Assembly (NCBI GenBank): GCA_947471745.1
Contig: CANJKZ010001028.1
Location: forward strand, 280,501-344,500
Direction of reading: 5' to 3'
DNA length: 64,000 nt
DNA from: Closterium sp. Naga37s-1
Taxonomy: Eukaryota; Streptophyta; Zygnematophyceae; Desmidiales; Closteriaceae
The notes under the pieces were generated by a model. The model did no database searches, was not told where the DNA came from, and was given only the letters and a program-made list of their open reading frames with translations. Positions within the stretch are counted from its first letter, which is position 1. Every line of letters begins with the position of its first letter. The position numbers and the translations under genes are program-made. This document shows positions 1 to 9,048 of the stretch, piece by piece.

Positions 1-499
1 ATGGTAGTGAATTATATGACCGTGCGTGATTGGACGCGCATTGCCAAAAGGGGCAAGAAGCATATTATTGACCAATCGTGCGCGGTCAATAATATGTTCG
101 TGCATTTATGCTCTGGCGTTGCAGTTTATGATCGCTGATGTAATTGCTCACGCGCTCATTGGTCGCGCATTGGGCCTAAAATGACCGCGCATCTACTATT
201 GTGCGAACGAGGAATCTCGGGGGTACGAACCCTTGTAGGGTTATGTGCCAGAGAAAAAAACACCTCGAAAATGCCCTGGCATGGCCACTCGAGCAATTAT
301 CACTGAATTGGATGGCCACTCGAGCAATTCGGGGACACGTGGGCAAGAGCGAATCACCAAACAAGGCACTGGAGCAATTATCTCTCGCTAGTTTCCACAC
401 GTCCTTGCTGCTCAGCTGCGAACGCGTTTCACCGGGGAAGGCGCCGGGGATGAGGTGGGGTGTAGGGTCGTTCATTTCGGAAATGTAATACATTATATT
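1..499. other. Left flank, no gene seen
   Basis: No credible coding region is visible. The sequence contains a perfect inverted repeat (61-96), two copies of the phrase GGCCACTCGAGCAATT near 285 and 312, and ends in the 5-bp target duplication ATATT (495-499) of the chromovirus to the right. Short frames on both strands have no recognisable domain and overlap each other. Confidence 0.6.
61..96. repeat. Perfect 13-bp inverted repeat
   Basis: Arms CATATTATTGACC (61-73) and GGTCAATAATATG (84-96) are exact reverse complements around a 10-nt spacer. This could form a hairpin or be a relic of a small palindromic element. No flanking duplication was found. Confidence 0.75.
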
Positions 500-843
500 T
501 GTTAGGCCCCTTGGCCTAAATCTGCTAAAGAATAGCTGGGTGGGGTTGTGTATATTGAGGATAAAACGCGGCGGAAGACTTTGGCGAAGGAAGTCTTAGC
601 AAAATAGGCGAAGAAGGAACTGAGTTAAGATTGAATGATGTTGGCGAATACAAGCAAGGCTGATATAGCATGCAAGAGCGATTGTCGGAAAGTAGTTCGT
701 GGGACTAGGAATGGGAATGCAAGAAAACTAGAGTGCCACGTGGCATGCTGGAAATCCTGGAAATCTGAAAGGATAAGATTGGGATGGGGTTGGGAACACT
801 GTTTATGGTGATTAGCCCTTGAACAGTAAAGTACCCCGTAACA
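500..843 (-). repeat. 3' LTR of the chromovirus
   Basis: This 344-bp LTR starts TGTTAGGCCCC and ends CCCGTAACA in plus orientation, and matches 13161-13499 along its length. The inner edge (844-858) is pyrimidine-rich on the plus strand, giving a purine-rich polypurine tract just upstream of the LTR in element sense. The left neighbour is the ATATT target duplication. Confidence 0.92.
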
Positions 844-885
844 CTACCCCCCTCCCAAGGAGGCGTCGTCCGCGGCGCCTGCAGA

Positions 886-1658
886 CTAAAGGTACGCTTG
901 GAGGCAAGCGTTGTCGGGAGACAGCGAGGACGAAGGAACCCAGCTGTCGTCGGCTGCATCGTAACCACGCCAACAAACCAAAAAGTCGATGAAAGAGACA
1001 CCCCCCTGGAGACGGCGTCGGTGCCGGAGGATGCGCTGGATCTGGTAGTCGGGCTCGTCGGTGTCAACAGCTACCGGTAGTGGAGTGCGATCACGGCCCG
1101 AGAAGGTGGCGTTGGGATCAGTGTATGGATGAAGAAGAGACACGTGGAATGACGGGTGCATGCAGAAATGGGCAGGAAGGCGGAGGCGGTATGCGATTGG
1201 ACCTAGTGCGCGCTCAATGACGAATGGACCAATGAAACGAGGGCGAAGCTTGCTGTCCTGTGGCAGTCGGAGGTTGCGGCTATCCAAAAGAACACGGTCG
1301 TCGACTACAAACGACACCTTACGACGACTGTGGTTGGTGGTGCGTGCCATGCGTGCATTTGCGAGCTCAAGGTGCTTCCTCACGTGATCATGGATGAAGG
1401 TGAGATGCTGGTGGAAGTTGTCCGCACGAGGGACTGTGGGTGTGAGATCGACACGAGTGGGGACATTGGGGTGTTGACCGTACAGTGCGAAGAACAGTGA
1501 CATGCATGTGGACGAGCAGTGCATGTTGTTGTAGGCGAACTCGGCCATGCTCAACTTCTTGTCCCATGCGGCTGCGTTGTGCATCGTGATGTTGCGAAGA
1601 ATCTGTTCCAAGGTCTGGTTCACACGCTCACTCTGTCCGTCTGTCTCTGGATGATACG
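886..1658 (-). pseudogene. Chromovirus integrase C-terminus plus chromodomain
   Basis: The minus frame (886-1623) encodes the C-terminal part of a gypsy integrase followed by a chromodomain at the extreme C-terminus. The integrase part resembles family sequences with an AEFAYN motif and a later GPF motif. The chromodomain shows the pattern 'RILRHRR...FLVCWRGYDAADDSWVP', with the expected aromatic and WxGY residues. In chromoviruses this domain is thought to steer integration to heterochromatin. The N-terminal side is cut by the micro-LTR element at 1659. The frame resumes beyond 2006 with the integrase core, so this is half of one broken gene. Confidence 0.85.
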
Positions 1659-2000
1659 TGTCAGAGGTCCACTGGTGATCCCCAATTGATCCTATGGAAG
1701 GGTTACAGGCTCGTTGTCCTGGGGGGTTATGGGCGCACTGACCCGCTACTTAATAAGCCCTTTTATCCCAATGGTCTAGTGGTTGGGATTCTGACATGGT
1801 ATCAGAGCGGTCTCGGGTTCGAATCCCAGTGTGTGCACTTCGGGCATCCCAGTGTGGGGGGGTGTCAGAGGTCCACTGGTGATTCCCGATTGATCCTATG
1901 GAAGGGTTACAGGCTCGTTGTCCTGGGGGATTATGGGCGCACTGACCCGCTACTTAATAAGCCATTTTATCCCAATGGTCTAGTGGTTGGGATTCTGACA
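1659..2000 (+). mobile_element. Micro-LTR retrotransposon (SMART/TRIM-like), copy 1
   Basis: A 342-bp unit made of two 138-bp direct LTRs (1659-1796 and 1863-2000), each starting TGTCAG and ending CTGACA, around a 66-bp internal region. The internal part has a perfect 12-nt primer-binding site TGGTATCAGAGC (1797-1808, complementary to initiator tRNA-Met) directly after LTR1, and a G-run polypurine tract directly before LTR2. The 5-bp duplication ATACG lies on both sides (1654-1658, 2001-2005). It has no coding capacity, so it must move in trans. It interrupts the chromovirus integrase. A second copy is at 43426-43770. Confidence 0.95.
1772..1826 (+). promoter_or_regulatory. tRNA-like A-box/B-box pair across the LTR-PBS junction
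   Basis: TGGTCTAGTGG (1772-1782) resembles a Pol III A box and GGTTCGAATCC (1816-1826) matches a B box exactly. Their starts lie 44 nt apart, as in a tRNA. The A box lies in the loop of a perfect 7-bp hairpin (1765-1789) at the LTR end. Pol III activity is inference from the motifs. Confidence 0.5.
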
Positions 2001-2005
2001 ATACG

Positions 2006-2792
2006 CAGACGACATGGCTAAGCGAGTCCCAAACAGTACGAAAAGCTGCTTCCAGAACCTCGAAGTGAAACAAGGGTCGCGGTATGAGATGATGGAATCT
2101 GGAACCCCGTGCAGTCGGACTACGTTATCTACGAACAACGTCGCGGCTTCCTCTTCTGTGACCTTGTCGTGAGTGGGGATGAAGTGCGCTGCTCTAGAAA
2201 ACTTATCCACTACCACGAAGATGACATCGTGACCCCTAACAGTACACGGCAAAGCCATGATGAAATCCATGGTAACTACCTGCCAAGGGCGGTCGGGTGG
2301 TGGAATCGGCTGCAAAAGTCATGCCTTGCGTTGGCGAGAGGACTTCGTACGCTGACACGTGTCGCACGAGTGAATGTAATCCTCTACGCTTGCTGCAAGC
2401 CCTGGCTAGAAGTACGTGCGACTAAGCGTCTTAGCCATCTTACCTGCTCCAAAGTGACCCGCGATAACTACATCGTGCGCCTCGGAAAGAAGAAGTTGTC
2501 GAAGAGGGCGGTAGGCGGGAACCCAAATCCGTGATGTCCCCTTCCGAATGTAGACACTACCCTGCACCTCTGCTCCTGCGAGCGATTGCGGTGTGAAGTC
2601 GGGATCTACTGTGTAACCGTGCTCGAAGAGTGCTGTGAGAAGTGGATGGCCGGCAGTGACTGTGAGGCTGGCGAGCTGGCAAATAGGGCGAGTGAGCGGA
2701 TCTGCTGGGTTGCGAACGCCTGGCTTGTACTCTATCCTGTAGTGAAAGCTCCCCTCCATGAATTCCATCCATCTAGTCTGGCGACGACTCAA
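2006..2792 (-). pseudogene. Chromovirus RNase H end, integrase zinc region and catalytic core
   Basis: Two minus frames cover this stretch. At 2406-2792 are the end of RNase H (the pattern 'EYKPGVRNPADPLTR') and the start of the integrase HHCC region (an 'AHDVVIAGHFGAGKMAKTL' stretch). At 2006-2315 is the integrase core: 'PWQVVTMDFI' with the first catalytic Asp, 'VVVDKFSRAAHFIP', then 'GVPDSIISYRDPCFTSRFW' with the second Asp. A frame break near 2316-2405 separates them. The core is truncated at 2005 by the micro-LTR insertion. Confidence 0.85.
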
Positions 2793-3273
2793 CTGCGGCT
2801 GTGACTTGAGGAAACAAAGCGAGCAATGGTCCGTGCGTATAACACTATCTCCCCCCTTTAGGTAGCACCTCCAAACCTTATACGCATGGATGATCGCGAA
2901 TGCCTCCTTGTCGTGAATGGGTTAGTTCAGCTCTGCTCCCCTAAGCTTACGCGACTCGTATGCTATCGGCTGCATCCCGCGGCCCTGGTCCTGAAGAAGC
3001 ACTGCTCCAATGGCCCGATCTGATGCGTCGGTCAACGTACGGGCGAGTGGGATCTGGGTACGATAGTGTCGGTGAAGACGTGAGCGACTGCTTCATCTGC
3101 TCGAACGCCTGCTGCTGCGCTGGACCCCAATTGAAATCTACACCCTTTTGAAGTAGGTAGGTGAGTGGACTAGCGATCGATGCGTAACCCTGAACGAAAC
3201 GACGGTAGTAATTCGCGAATCCGAGAAAGCTTTGCAACTTCTTGTCTGAGGTCGGGGCTATCCAGTCCTGCAC
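2793..3273 (-). pseudogene. Chromovirus RT connection/RNase H fragment
   Basis: The minus frame 2947-3273 contains the conserved gypsy sequence after the RT palm: a '[23 protein letters not shown]' block, then a '[15 protein letters not shown]' block and the start of RNase H. The frame breaks just before the usual 'YESRKL..AELNY..HDKE' region, which is readable in another frame near 2880-2960 with a stop. It follows the RT fragment with the spacing normal for one polyprotein. Confidence 0.85.
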
Positions 3274-3366
3274 TGCTGCGATCTTCTTCGGGTCGGTCCT
3301 AATGCCACTAGCAGATACAACGTGACCTAGAAACTTGTCTTCGGGGAGGAAGAACTCGCACTTCGA

Positions 3367-4158
3367 CTACTTAGCATAAAACTGCTCCCTCCGCAAGACC
3401 TCGAAGACCTTCTGCAAGTGCTGCACGTGCTCCTCTTTTGTCTTGGAGAAGATAAGGATGTCGTCTACGCAAACTACGACGAACGAACCTAGAAACTCGG
3501 AGAGGACGGTGTTCATGAGCATCTGAAACGTCGCTGGGGCGTTGGTCGAACCGAACGGCAGAACCCTAAACTCGTACAACCCGTGCTTCGTATGAAATGC
3601 CGTCTTGTCCTGATCCTCCGGAACTACTCGAATCTGGTGATATCCTAAGCGAAGGTCGATCTTGGAGAAGACTCTAGCGCCCTGCACTGCATCCATAAGA
3701 TCCTCTACTATCGGCACCGGGAACCTATTCTTGACGGTGGCGGCGTTCAATGCGCGGTAATCTATGCATATCTGTAACCCTCTGTCTTTCTTAGGCACGA
3801 AAAGGATCGGTGCTGCCCAAGGCGATATAGATGGCTGTATGAACCCCATCGCTAGGAAGTGCCTAACCTGCTGCGTCATCTCCTCTGTCTCTGCTGGACT
3901 CAACCTCCACTGCGGCTTTGCTACTGGCCTGCTCCCCGGCTCCAACTCTATTCGATGGTCGACTGCTTGGCTAGGAGGTAACCCTGGGGGCAACTTGTCG
4001 GGGAAGACGTCTGCAAACTCTGCTAACAGTGCACCCACTTCAGCAGGAAGAGTCGCCTTCTCGCCAACTGCTGCACTCCCTCCTTTCCCCTCCTCAGATT
4101 CTACCTCCTCAAGGAAAACCGTGAAGATCCGTGCTGCATGCTTCACCAGCTGCCGCAC
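3367..4158 (-). pseudogene. Chromovirus reverse transcriptase
   Basis: The minus frame of 263 aa holds the fingers and palm of a Ty3/gypsy RT: 'VDHRIELEPGSRPVAK', 'GLQICIDYRALNAAT', 'FSKIDLRLGYHQIRV' with the first catalytic Asp, 'FRVLPFGSTNAPATFQ', and the YxDD-type active site as 'CVDDILIFS'. It ends at a TAG (3367-3369) inside the conserved 'FYAK-x-SKCEFFL' block, so the stop is a mutation in the gene and not its natural end. Sequence continues in the same frame toward the RNase H part. Confidence 0.92.
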
Positions 4159-4232
4159 ACGAACAACATTGATGATAGCTGTGGATGATGTGGCCCCATG
4201 GCTCCACTGTTGCAGCTCCCGGAACTCCCCGT

Positions 4233-4433
4233 CTACCTTGACGCTGCAGCTTCCCTGAGCCCAATCAAAGTGAGTACTAACCGTTCGTAGCCAATCCCTG
4301 CCAAAGATGAAGTCGTAACCGTCCAGTGTCGCAGAGTCGAAGTCACGCCTAACGAAGATGAAACGAACGAGTGGCTAGCTCCGCTATCGATGAGAATCTT
4401 GACTGGAACACCGCGAAGCTTCCCTAGAAGCAA
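4233..4433 (-). pseudogene. Chromovirus aspartic protease fragment
   Basis: A short minus frame shows 'VPVKILIDSGASHSFVS', the DSGA active-site motif of retropepsins, about 60 residues from the fragment end. It lies between gag (4553-5322) and RT (to 4158), the expected place. Neighbouring sequence is frame-shifted, so only the catalytic half is readable. Confidence 0.85.
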
Positions 4434-4552
4434 GACTGGACGATCAACAGTGTCTACCTTGTTCGGCGTAGATGACTGCTCTAAGGCCGTCTCCTGTACG
4501 TTGGTAGACGTGGCGGGCTCGGAAGCGTTAACACCAGCTAGCGACCCGCTAT

Positions 4553-5322
4553 CTACTGGTGGTTTCCGTTTCCATGCTGCCGCTCCTTAAGATGTGGGCA
4601 GTCACGCTTTATGCGTCCCGGCTTTTTGCGGTAGTGACAGTTCCCCCTAAAAATCGTTTTCTGTGAGCCGTCACAGTTAACTGCACCAATCTCCATGGGC
4701 GACGGTCCGTCCCTCGAGCAAGAATCGTTGATAGGTCTGATGTATCCCCTATCACGATTGTCACGACCCCGTCGGCTTTGTACTGCGTTGACTCGTTCTG
4801 CTACTGCGACTACTGACTCGAAGGTGGAGAACTCGTGAATCGCGATGATCTCTGCTATGCCCGACTTTAACCCTTCGAGGTAGCGATCGCGCATCTCTGC
4901 TTCCATGATGTCGTCTATCTCGTTGCAGATGCTCAAGAACCGTCGTGTGTACTCATGGACGTTTCCTATCTGGCGGAAATGATGCAGACACTTCCTAGCA
5001 GCTTCGAAGGCATTCACCAAGTCGAATATACTTTTCAGTGCTGCTTCAAATCCTTCCCATGTCATCGGAACCGTGGTAACACCCAAAGCCAAACTCCCTA
5101 AGCTCGAAGTTGCAGCTGCATGCCCCTCGCCCCGTTGATGCCCGTCCAAATGAGCCCTTCTTACAGCAGCTTGCGTGAGTTGGCGCCACCACTCCAAGGC
5201 CGGGCCCCTCAGCAATGTAACGAAGTACTCGATCCGCTGCTGCGCGTCCGCCTCTTGCACCCCGCTCTTGGCAAAGTAATTGTTGAGCATGAAGATCCAC
5301 GTCAGCACGTTCGCGTCGCGTT
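4553..5322 (-). pseudogene. Chromovirus gag, C-terminal part with decayed zinc knuckle
   Basis: The minus frame (4553-5308, 251 aa, open to the copia B junction) is a retrotransposon Gag domain: 'WIFMLNNYF' at the start, 'RIEYFVTLLRGPALEWW', 'TWEGFEAALKSIF', then 'YTRRFLSICNEI' and 'RYLEGLKSGI'. Near the C-terminus is a CCHC knuckle in which the second Cys and the His appear replaced by Arg ('CHYRKKPGRIKRDC'). It stops at a TAG (4553-4555). The N-terminal part of the same gene lies at 12799-13090, displaced by copia B. Confidence 0.88.
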
Positions 5323-5327
5323 GACTT

Positions 5328-6295
5328 TGAGGAGAGTCACTCTACAACGGTGGTGAGCTAGACTACGAGGTTGGCACGAACTACTAGGAGTGATCGTAGC
5401 TTTGCTTAGTTCCTTAGTGCTTGCACAATCACGGGAGAAATCGGCATGAGTTTTCACTAGCAAAGTTTCGAGTTACAGAATTTTTAAACAAGCAATGACA
5501 AGAATGACTACATCAGGCACCTAGCAACTCTGTAGCTAGCCTAGTCGACAGACAGCACAGCATGGTCGACCGCCTGCCAGCGTTGCGTAGAGGAGCCGCG
5601 CCAGCACTGCAGAAAGGTGACTTGCCAACACAGCAAGTCGACGGTGTGCCAACGCTGCAGCAGAGCGGCTGTCCAGCGTTGCCCCGTAGAAGACAGAAGT
5701 GCGCACGCTCATAGGTGTGCGTAGACGATTGGCCCGACTTGCACCGTTGTGCATCCGTCGGCTATTGTCTGTGTGTGATGAGCCACATCGACTTCGGGAT
5801 ACCAACCCAAAGTCGCCTTCGCCATCGCGACCACGACGAAGCTCGCGTGCCTTCGCAGAACTCGCCAAGCAGGTTACCCGGTCGACCTGGACGACCCCAG
5901 GTGCTCTGGTCAACCACCGGGTCCCTCTGGTCGACCACAGCTCCCGTCGAGCTACCCCCTGGTCGACGGACCCCTTCTGTTGACCAGAACTGTCAGCTGT
6001 TGTCGCCGAGCTCCCCTCGTTGACCGCTGCTCACTTGTCAGGTCGACAGACTGCTTTGCCGACCTCCCGGTCGAACTGCCCCTCTTGGTCGACGGCACAC
6101 CCGTCGCCCAGACCAGTCAGTTGCAGCTGTCAAGATCCCTGGTCGACAGCAACACCACAGCGGTCCCTTGCAGCTCGACGAAGCCCGTCGAGCAGCTCTC
6201 CCACTGTGGATGGTCGGCTGCTACTCCCGTACATCCAACCAAGTTGTCGGCGTTGCCCAAGCGAGGGCGGGGCCAACACTTCACTCCCATTAACA
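5328..6295 (-). repeat. 3' LTR of copia B
   Basis: A 968-bp LTR in plus orientation starting TGAGGAGAGTCACTC and ending CATTAACA. It is near-identical to 11678-12793 apart from scattered substitutions and the solo-LTR insertion there. The palindrome GTCGAC occurs repeatedly across it. The inner edge (6296 onward, CTCCCCTGCC) is the complement of a polypurine tract. Confidence 0.93.
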
Positions 6296-6426
6296 CTCCC
6301 CTGCCGCGCTCACGCTTGGGCCCCTAGCCTACACGACAGCATACTACGGAGAAAGAACTCGTCCTCGGCGTGCACCCCTCACACAGCACGCCGTCACCGC
6401 ACGAGCCGTGCAGAAGGGCACGGCAC

Positions 6427-8691
6427 CTACTGCTGCACATCATCGTCGCCGTCGCCGACGTCATCCAGGCGAACTTGGCCGATGGCGACAGAACACCGGT
6501 TGAAAGCCGGAAAATGCAGCGCCTTCGTCAGGAAGTCTGCCGGCTGCTCGGTGGTCGGGATGTACTTCAGTACGAATTTCCCGCGCCTCACCATGTGCTG
6601 CAGCCAGGCATAACGTCGCTCCATGTGCTTGAGGTTGCCCGTCAGCCCCAAGCCCGCAGCGACCGTAATTGCCGACTTGTTGTCGACGCGAAGGATGGTC
6701 GGCTTCCCAGCGTCGAGTAGCTTGAATTCCGCACGAAGGAAACGAATTCGGCGTCCCTCCTTGCCCGCATTTGTGGCCGCAACGCACTCCGACTCTGTCG
6801 ATGACAATGTCGCGCACTTGATGTGCGAGCTCGACCAGGAAACGGCGGCCCCTCCGTAGACGAACACGTAGCCGCTCGTGCTCGTCCGCTTCTGCTTGTC
6901 GCCCGCGTCATCAGCGTCCACATAGCCGATCAGCTCCAGCGACTCTGGTCCACCGCCGAACTCCAAAGCGGTGTCGCGGGTGTCAGCAAGGTAGGCGAGG
7001 CAGCGGTTGACCTCGCGCCAATACTGGTCGCTCCTCACCGTGAGGCCGCTCCCCAGCTTGCTGCAGGCGAACGCGATGTCCGGCCTCGTCGTCGTCGCCG
7101 CAAATTGCAGTGAGCCAACCTTCTGCCGGTACTCCTCCTCCTCGCGCTCCTGCGCCTCCTCGTCGTCGAATGTCAGCTCAGCGTAGGCATCGGCCGAGAC
7201 CGGCGTCTTCGGGACTCGACCACCTTGCTCCTCGTCGATGAAACGTCTGCGCAACTTGTCGACATAGCTTTGCTGGTGAATCTTCCTTGCTGGCCTGTCG
7301 CGCACGATCTCCAGCCCGAGGTATTTAACGACCGGCGAAATTTCGCGTAGCTCGAAGGCAGCCTCCAGCAGCTCCTTTGGCTCCTTCAGCATCGCGGGGC
7401 TGCTGCTGGCAGCGAGCAGATCGTCAACGTAGACCAGCACCCAGCAGGTCACTCCGTCGTCGCTGGCCTTGAAGTAGAGCGCCTCGTCGACCTGGCTCTT
7501 CTTCCAGCCAGCGCCCAGCAGCACTCCGTCGAGTGCCCTGTACCACAGCAGCGGCAATTGCTTCAGCCCGTAGAGGCTCTTCAGCAGCTTACACACCCGG
7601 CCAGTCCCGTCATCGAAGTAGTCCGGCTGGTTCATGTAGAGCACCCTATCGAGCTTGCTCTGCAGGAAAGCGTTCTTCATGTCGAGCTGCATCAGGTTGA
7701 GGTCGAGGACGGCGACGATGCTGAGGAAAATCCTCAGCGTGACGTAGCTGCTCACCGGTGAGTACGTCTCGTCGTAGTCGGCACCGTACACCTGCGTGAA
7801 GCCCTTCACGACCAGCCTCGCCTTCTCACGCTCGACGGTATCGTCGAGGCGGTACTTGGTCGTCAACACCCACCGGTTCTTCATGATGTTCACCCCACGT
7901 GGGCGTTCGACCAGCTCACAAGTGCCCATGCCGACGAGGCTAAGGATCTCTTCTTCCATGGCGGCCTTCACCGCCTCACCCTTCCAGCTAGCCAGCGCCT
8001 CCTTCACCGTCATTGTGGCGATGTCCCAGCGGTGTTCGGGGTCTGCGTGCATGTTGGGGTCGAGCTCCGGCAGTCCGTCATCCTCCTCGGTGTCGTTGTA
8101 CAACAGGTCATCGTCGGCCTCGTCGTACACAGCGGTGAGGGCAGCTGACGGTAGGCCGACGTGGAAGCTCAGCCGCTCCGGCGGCCGTCGAGCTCGACCT
8201 GTGCGTCGCAGCTCAGGCTTCATAATCGGCACCTCCACCACGTCGCTGTCGGTGGACTCTTCTCCTGCCGACAGCTCCCCTTCTTCGTCGATGGCCACGT
8301 CGTGGACCAGCTGCTTCGAACCTTCGACCAGCTGATCACCTCCTACTAACTTAGACAGCTCTCCTGTCGAATGCACCCCGGCTGATGCCTTCTGTTCGAC
8401 CGGCTCCCCTGTCCGCTGCTCCCCTGTCGTCGACGGCTTCCCATCCTGGTCGACGAGCTTGGTGTCTTGTCGACTGCCGGCGATGCCACTGGCCGGCGCC
8501 ACAGGCGACGCCTCAAGGCTCCCCTCATCGCCGGTGGTCGACACAGGTGTCGACGCAGGCCTATCTGTGACGGGGAAGGGAGGAGCAAGTACTGGGGGAG
8601 GAAGAACCTGCACAACATCCTCATCAGCAGGATCATCAACCTCGGCGAGCAAGGGAACCGTCGCCGTCGAGGTGTCCGTCGGCGGGTGCGC
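6427..8691 (-). pseudogene. Copia B reverse transcriptase and RNase H
   Basis: The minus frame has an acidic and Ser/Thr-rich spacer after the integrase, then copia RT: 'NRWVLTTKYRLDDTVEREKARLVVKG', 'LMQLDMKNAFLQ' (first catalytic Asp), 'SLYGLKQ', and the active site 'LVYVDDLLAA'. RNase H follows with 'IGYVDADDAGDKQKR', 'SSTESECVA', 'LRVDNKSAI' and a final 'PADFLTKAL'. All catalytic acids look present. The frame is continuous with the upstream gag-integrase frame, separated only by a TAG at 8692-8694. It ends at a TAG at 6427. Confidence 0.93.
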
Positions 8692-9045
8692 CTACATCCG
8701 CCCCGACGCGGGCTCAAAATTCGCCCTCCACACCTCTAGCGACAGCGTCTCATAGAAGATCACCTCGACTGACGTGACCACCTTGTTGTCGGTCAGGTCA
8801 AGCACCTCCCAGCCCTTACTCTCCAGTGATACACCAAGATGAATTCCCCAGCGAGCTTTCGGCGCCAGCTTCCCACCGCGCTGCTGCTCAGGGATCATGA
8901 ACTGCACCATGCAGCCCCACACCCGTGCGAGTGTGAGGCCGGGCTTCTTCCCGATCAGCAGTTGGTACGGAGTCGTCCATGGCGGCGTCGTCGACCGCTC
9001 CAAGCAGTTGCGCACCCAGACAGCTTGTCGTAGAGCGAGGTGCCA
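8692..9045 (-). pseudogene. Copia B integrase C-terminal region between two TAG codons
   Basis: Frame-continuous with both neighbours. It carries the conserved copia stretch after the catalytic core: 'TPPWTTPYQLLIGKKPGLTLARVWGC', then 'RWGIHLGVS...GWEVLDL'. The upstream TAG (9046-9048) falls where a second Trp of a 'WW' pair would be expected, consistent with TGG to TAG. The downstream TAG is at 8692-8694. Confidence 0.85.
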
Positions 9046-9048
9046 CTA

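Noticed and set aside
176-493. Pair of overlapping small frames on both strands in the left flank
   Set aside because: No domain, no partner, and they overlap each other fully; not supportable as genes.
1772-1830. Functional tRNA gene
   Set aside because: Only A and B box resemblance; no full cloverleaf with acceptor stem can be drawn, and the segment is part of a repeated LTR element.
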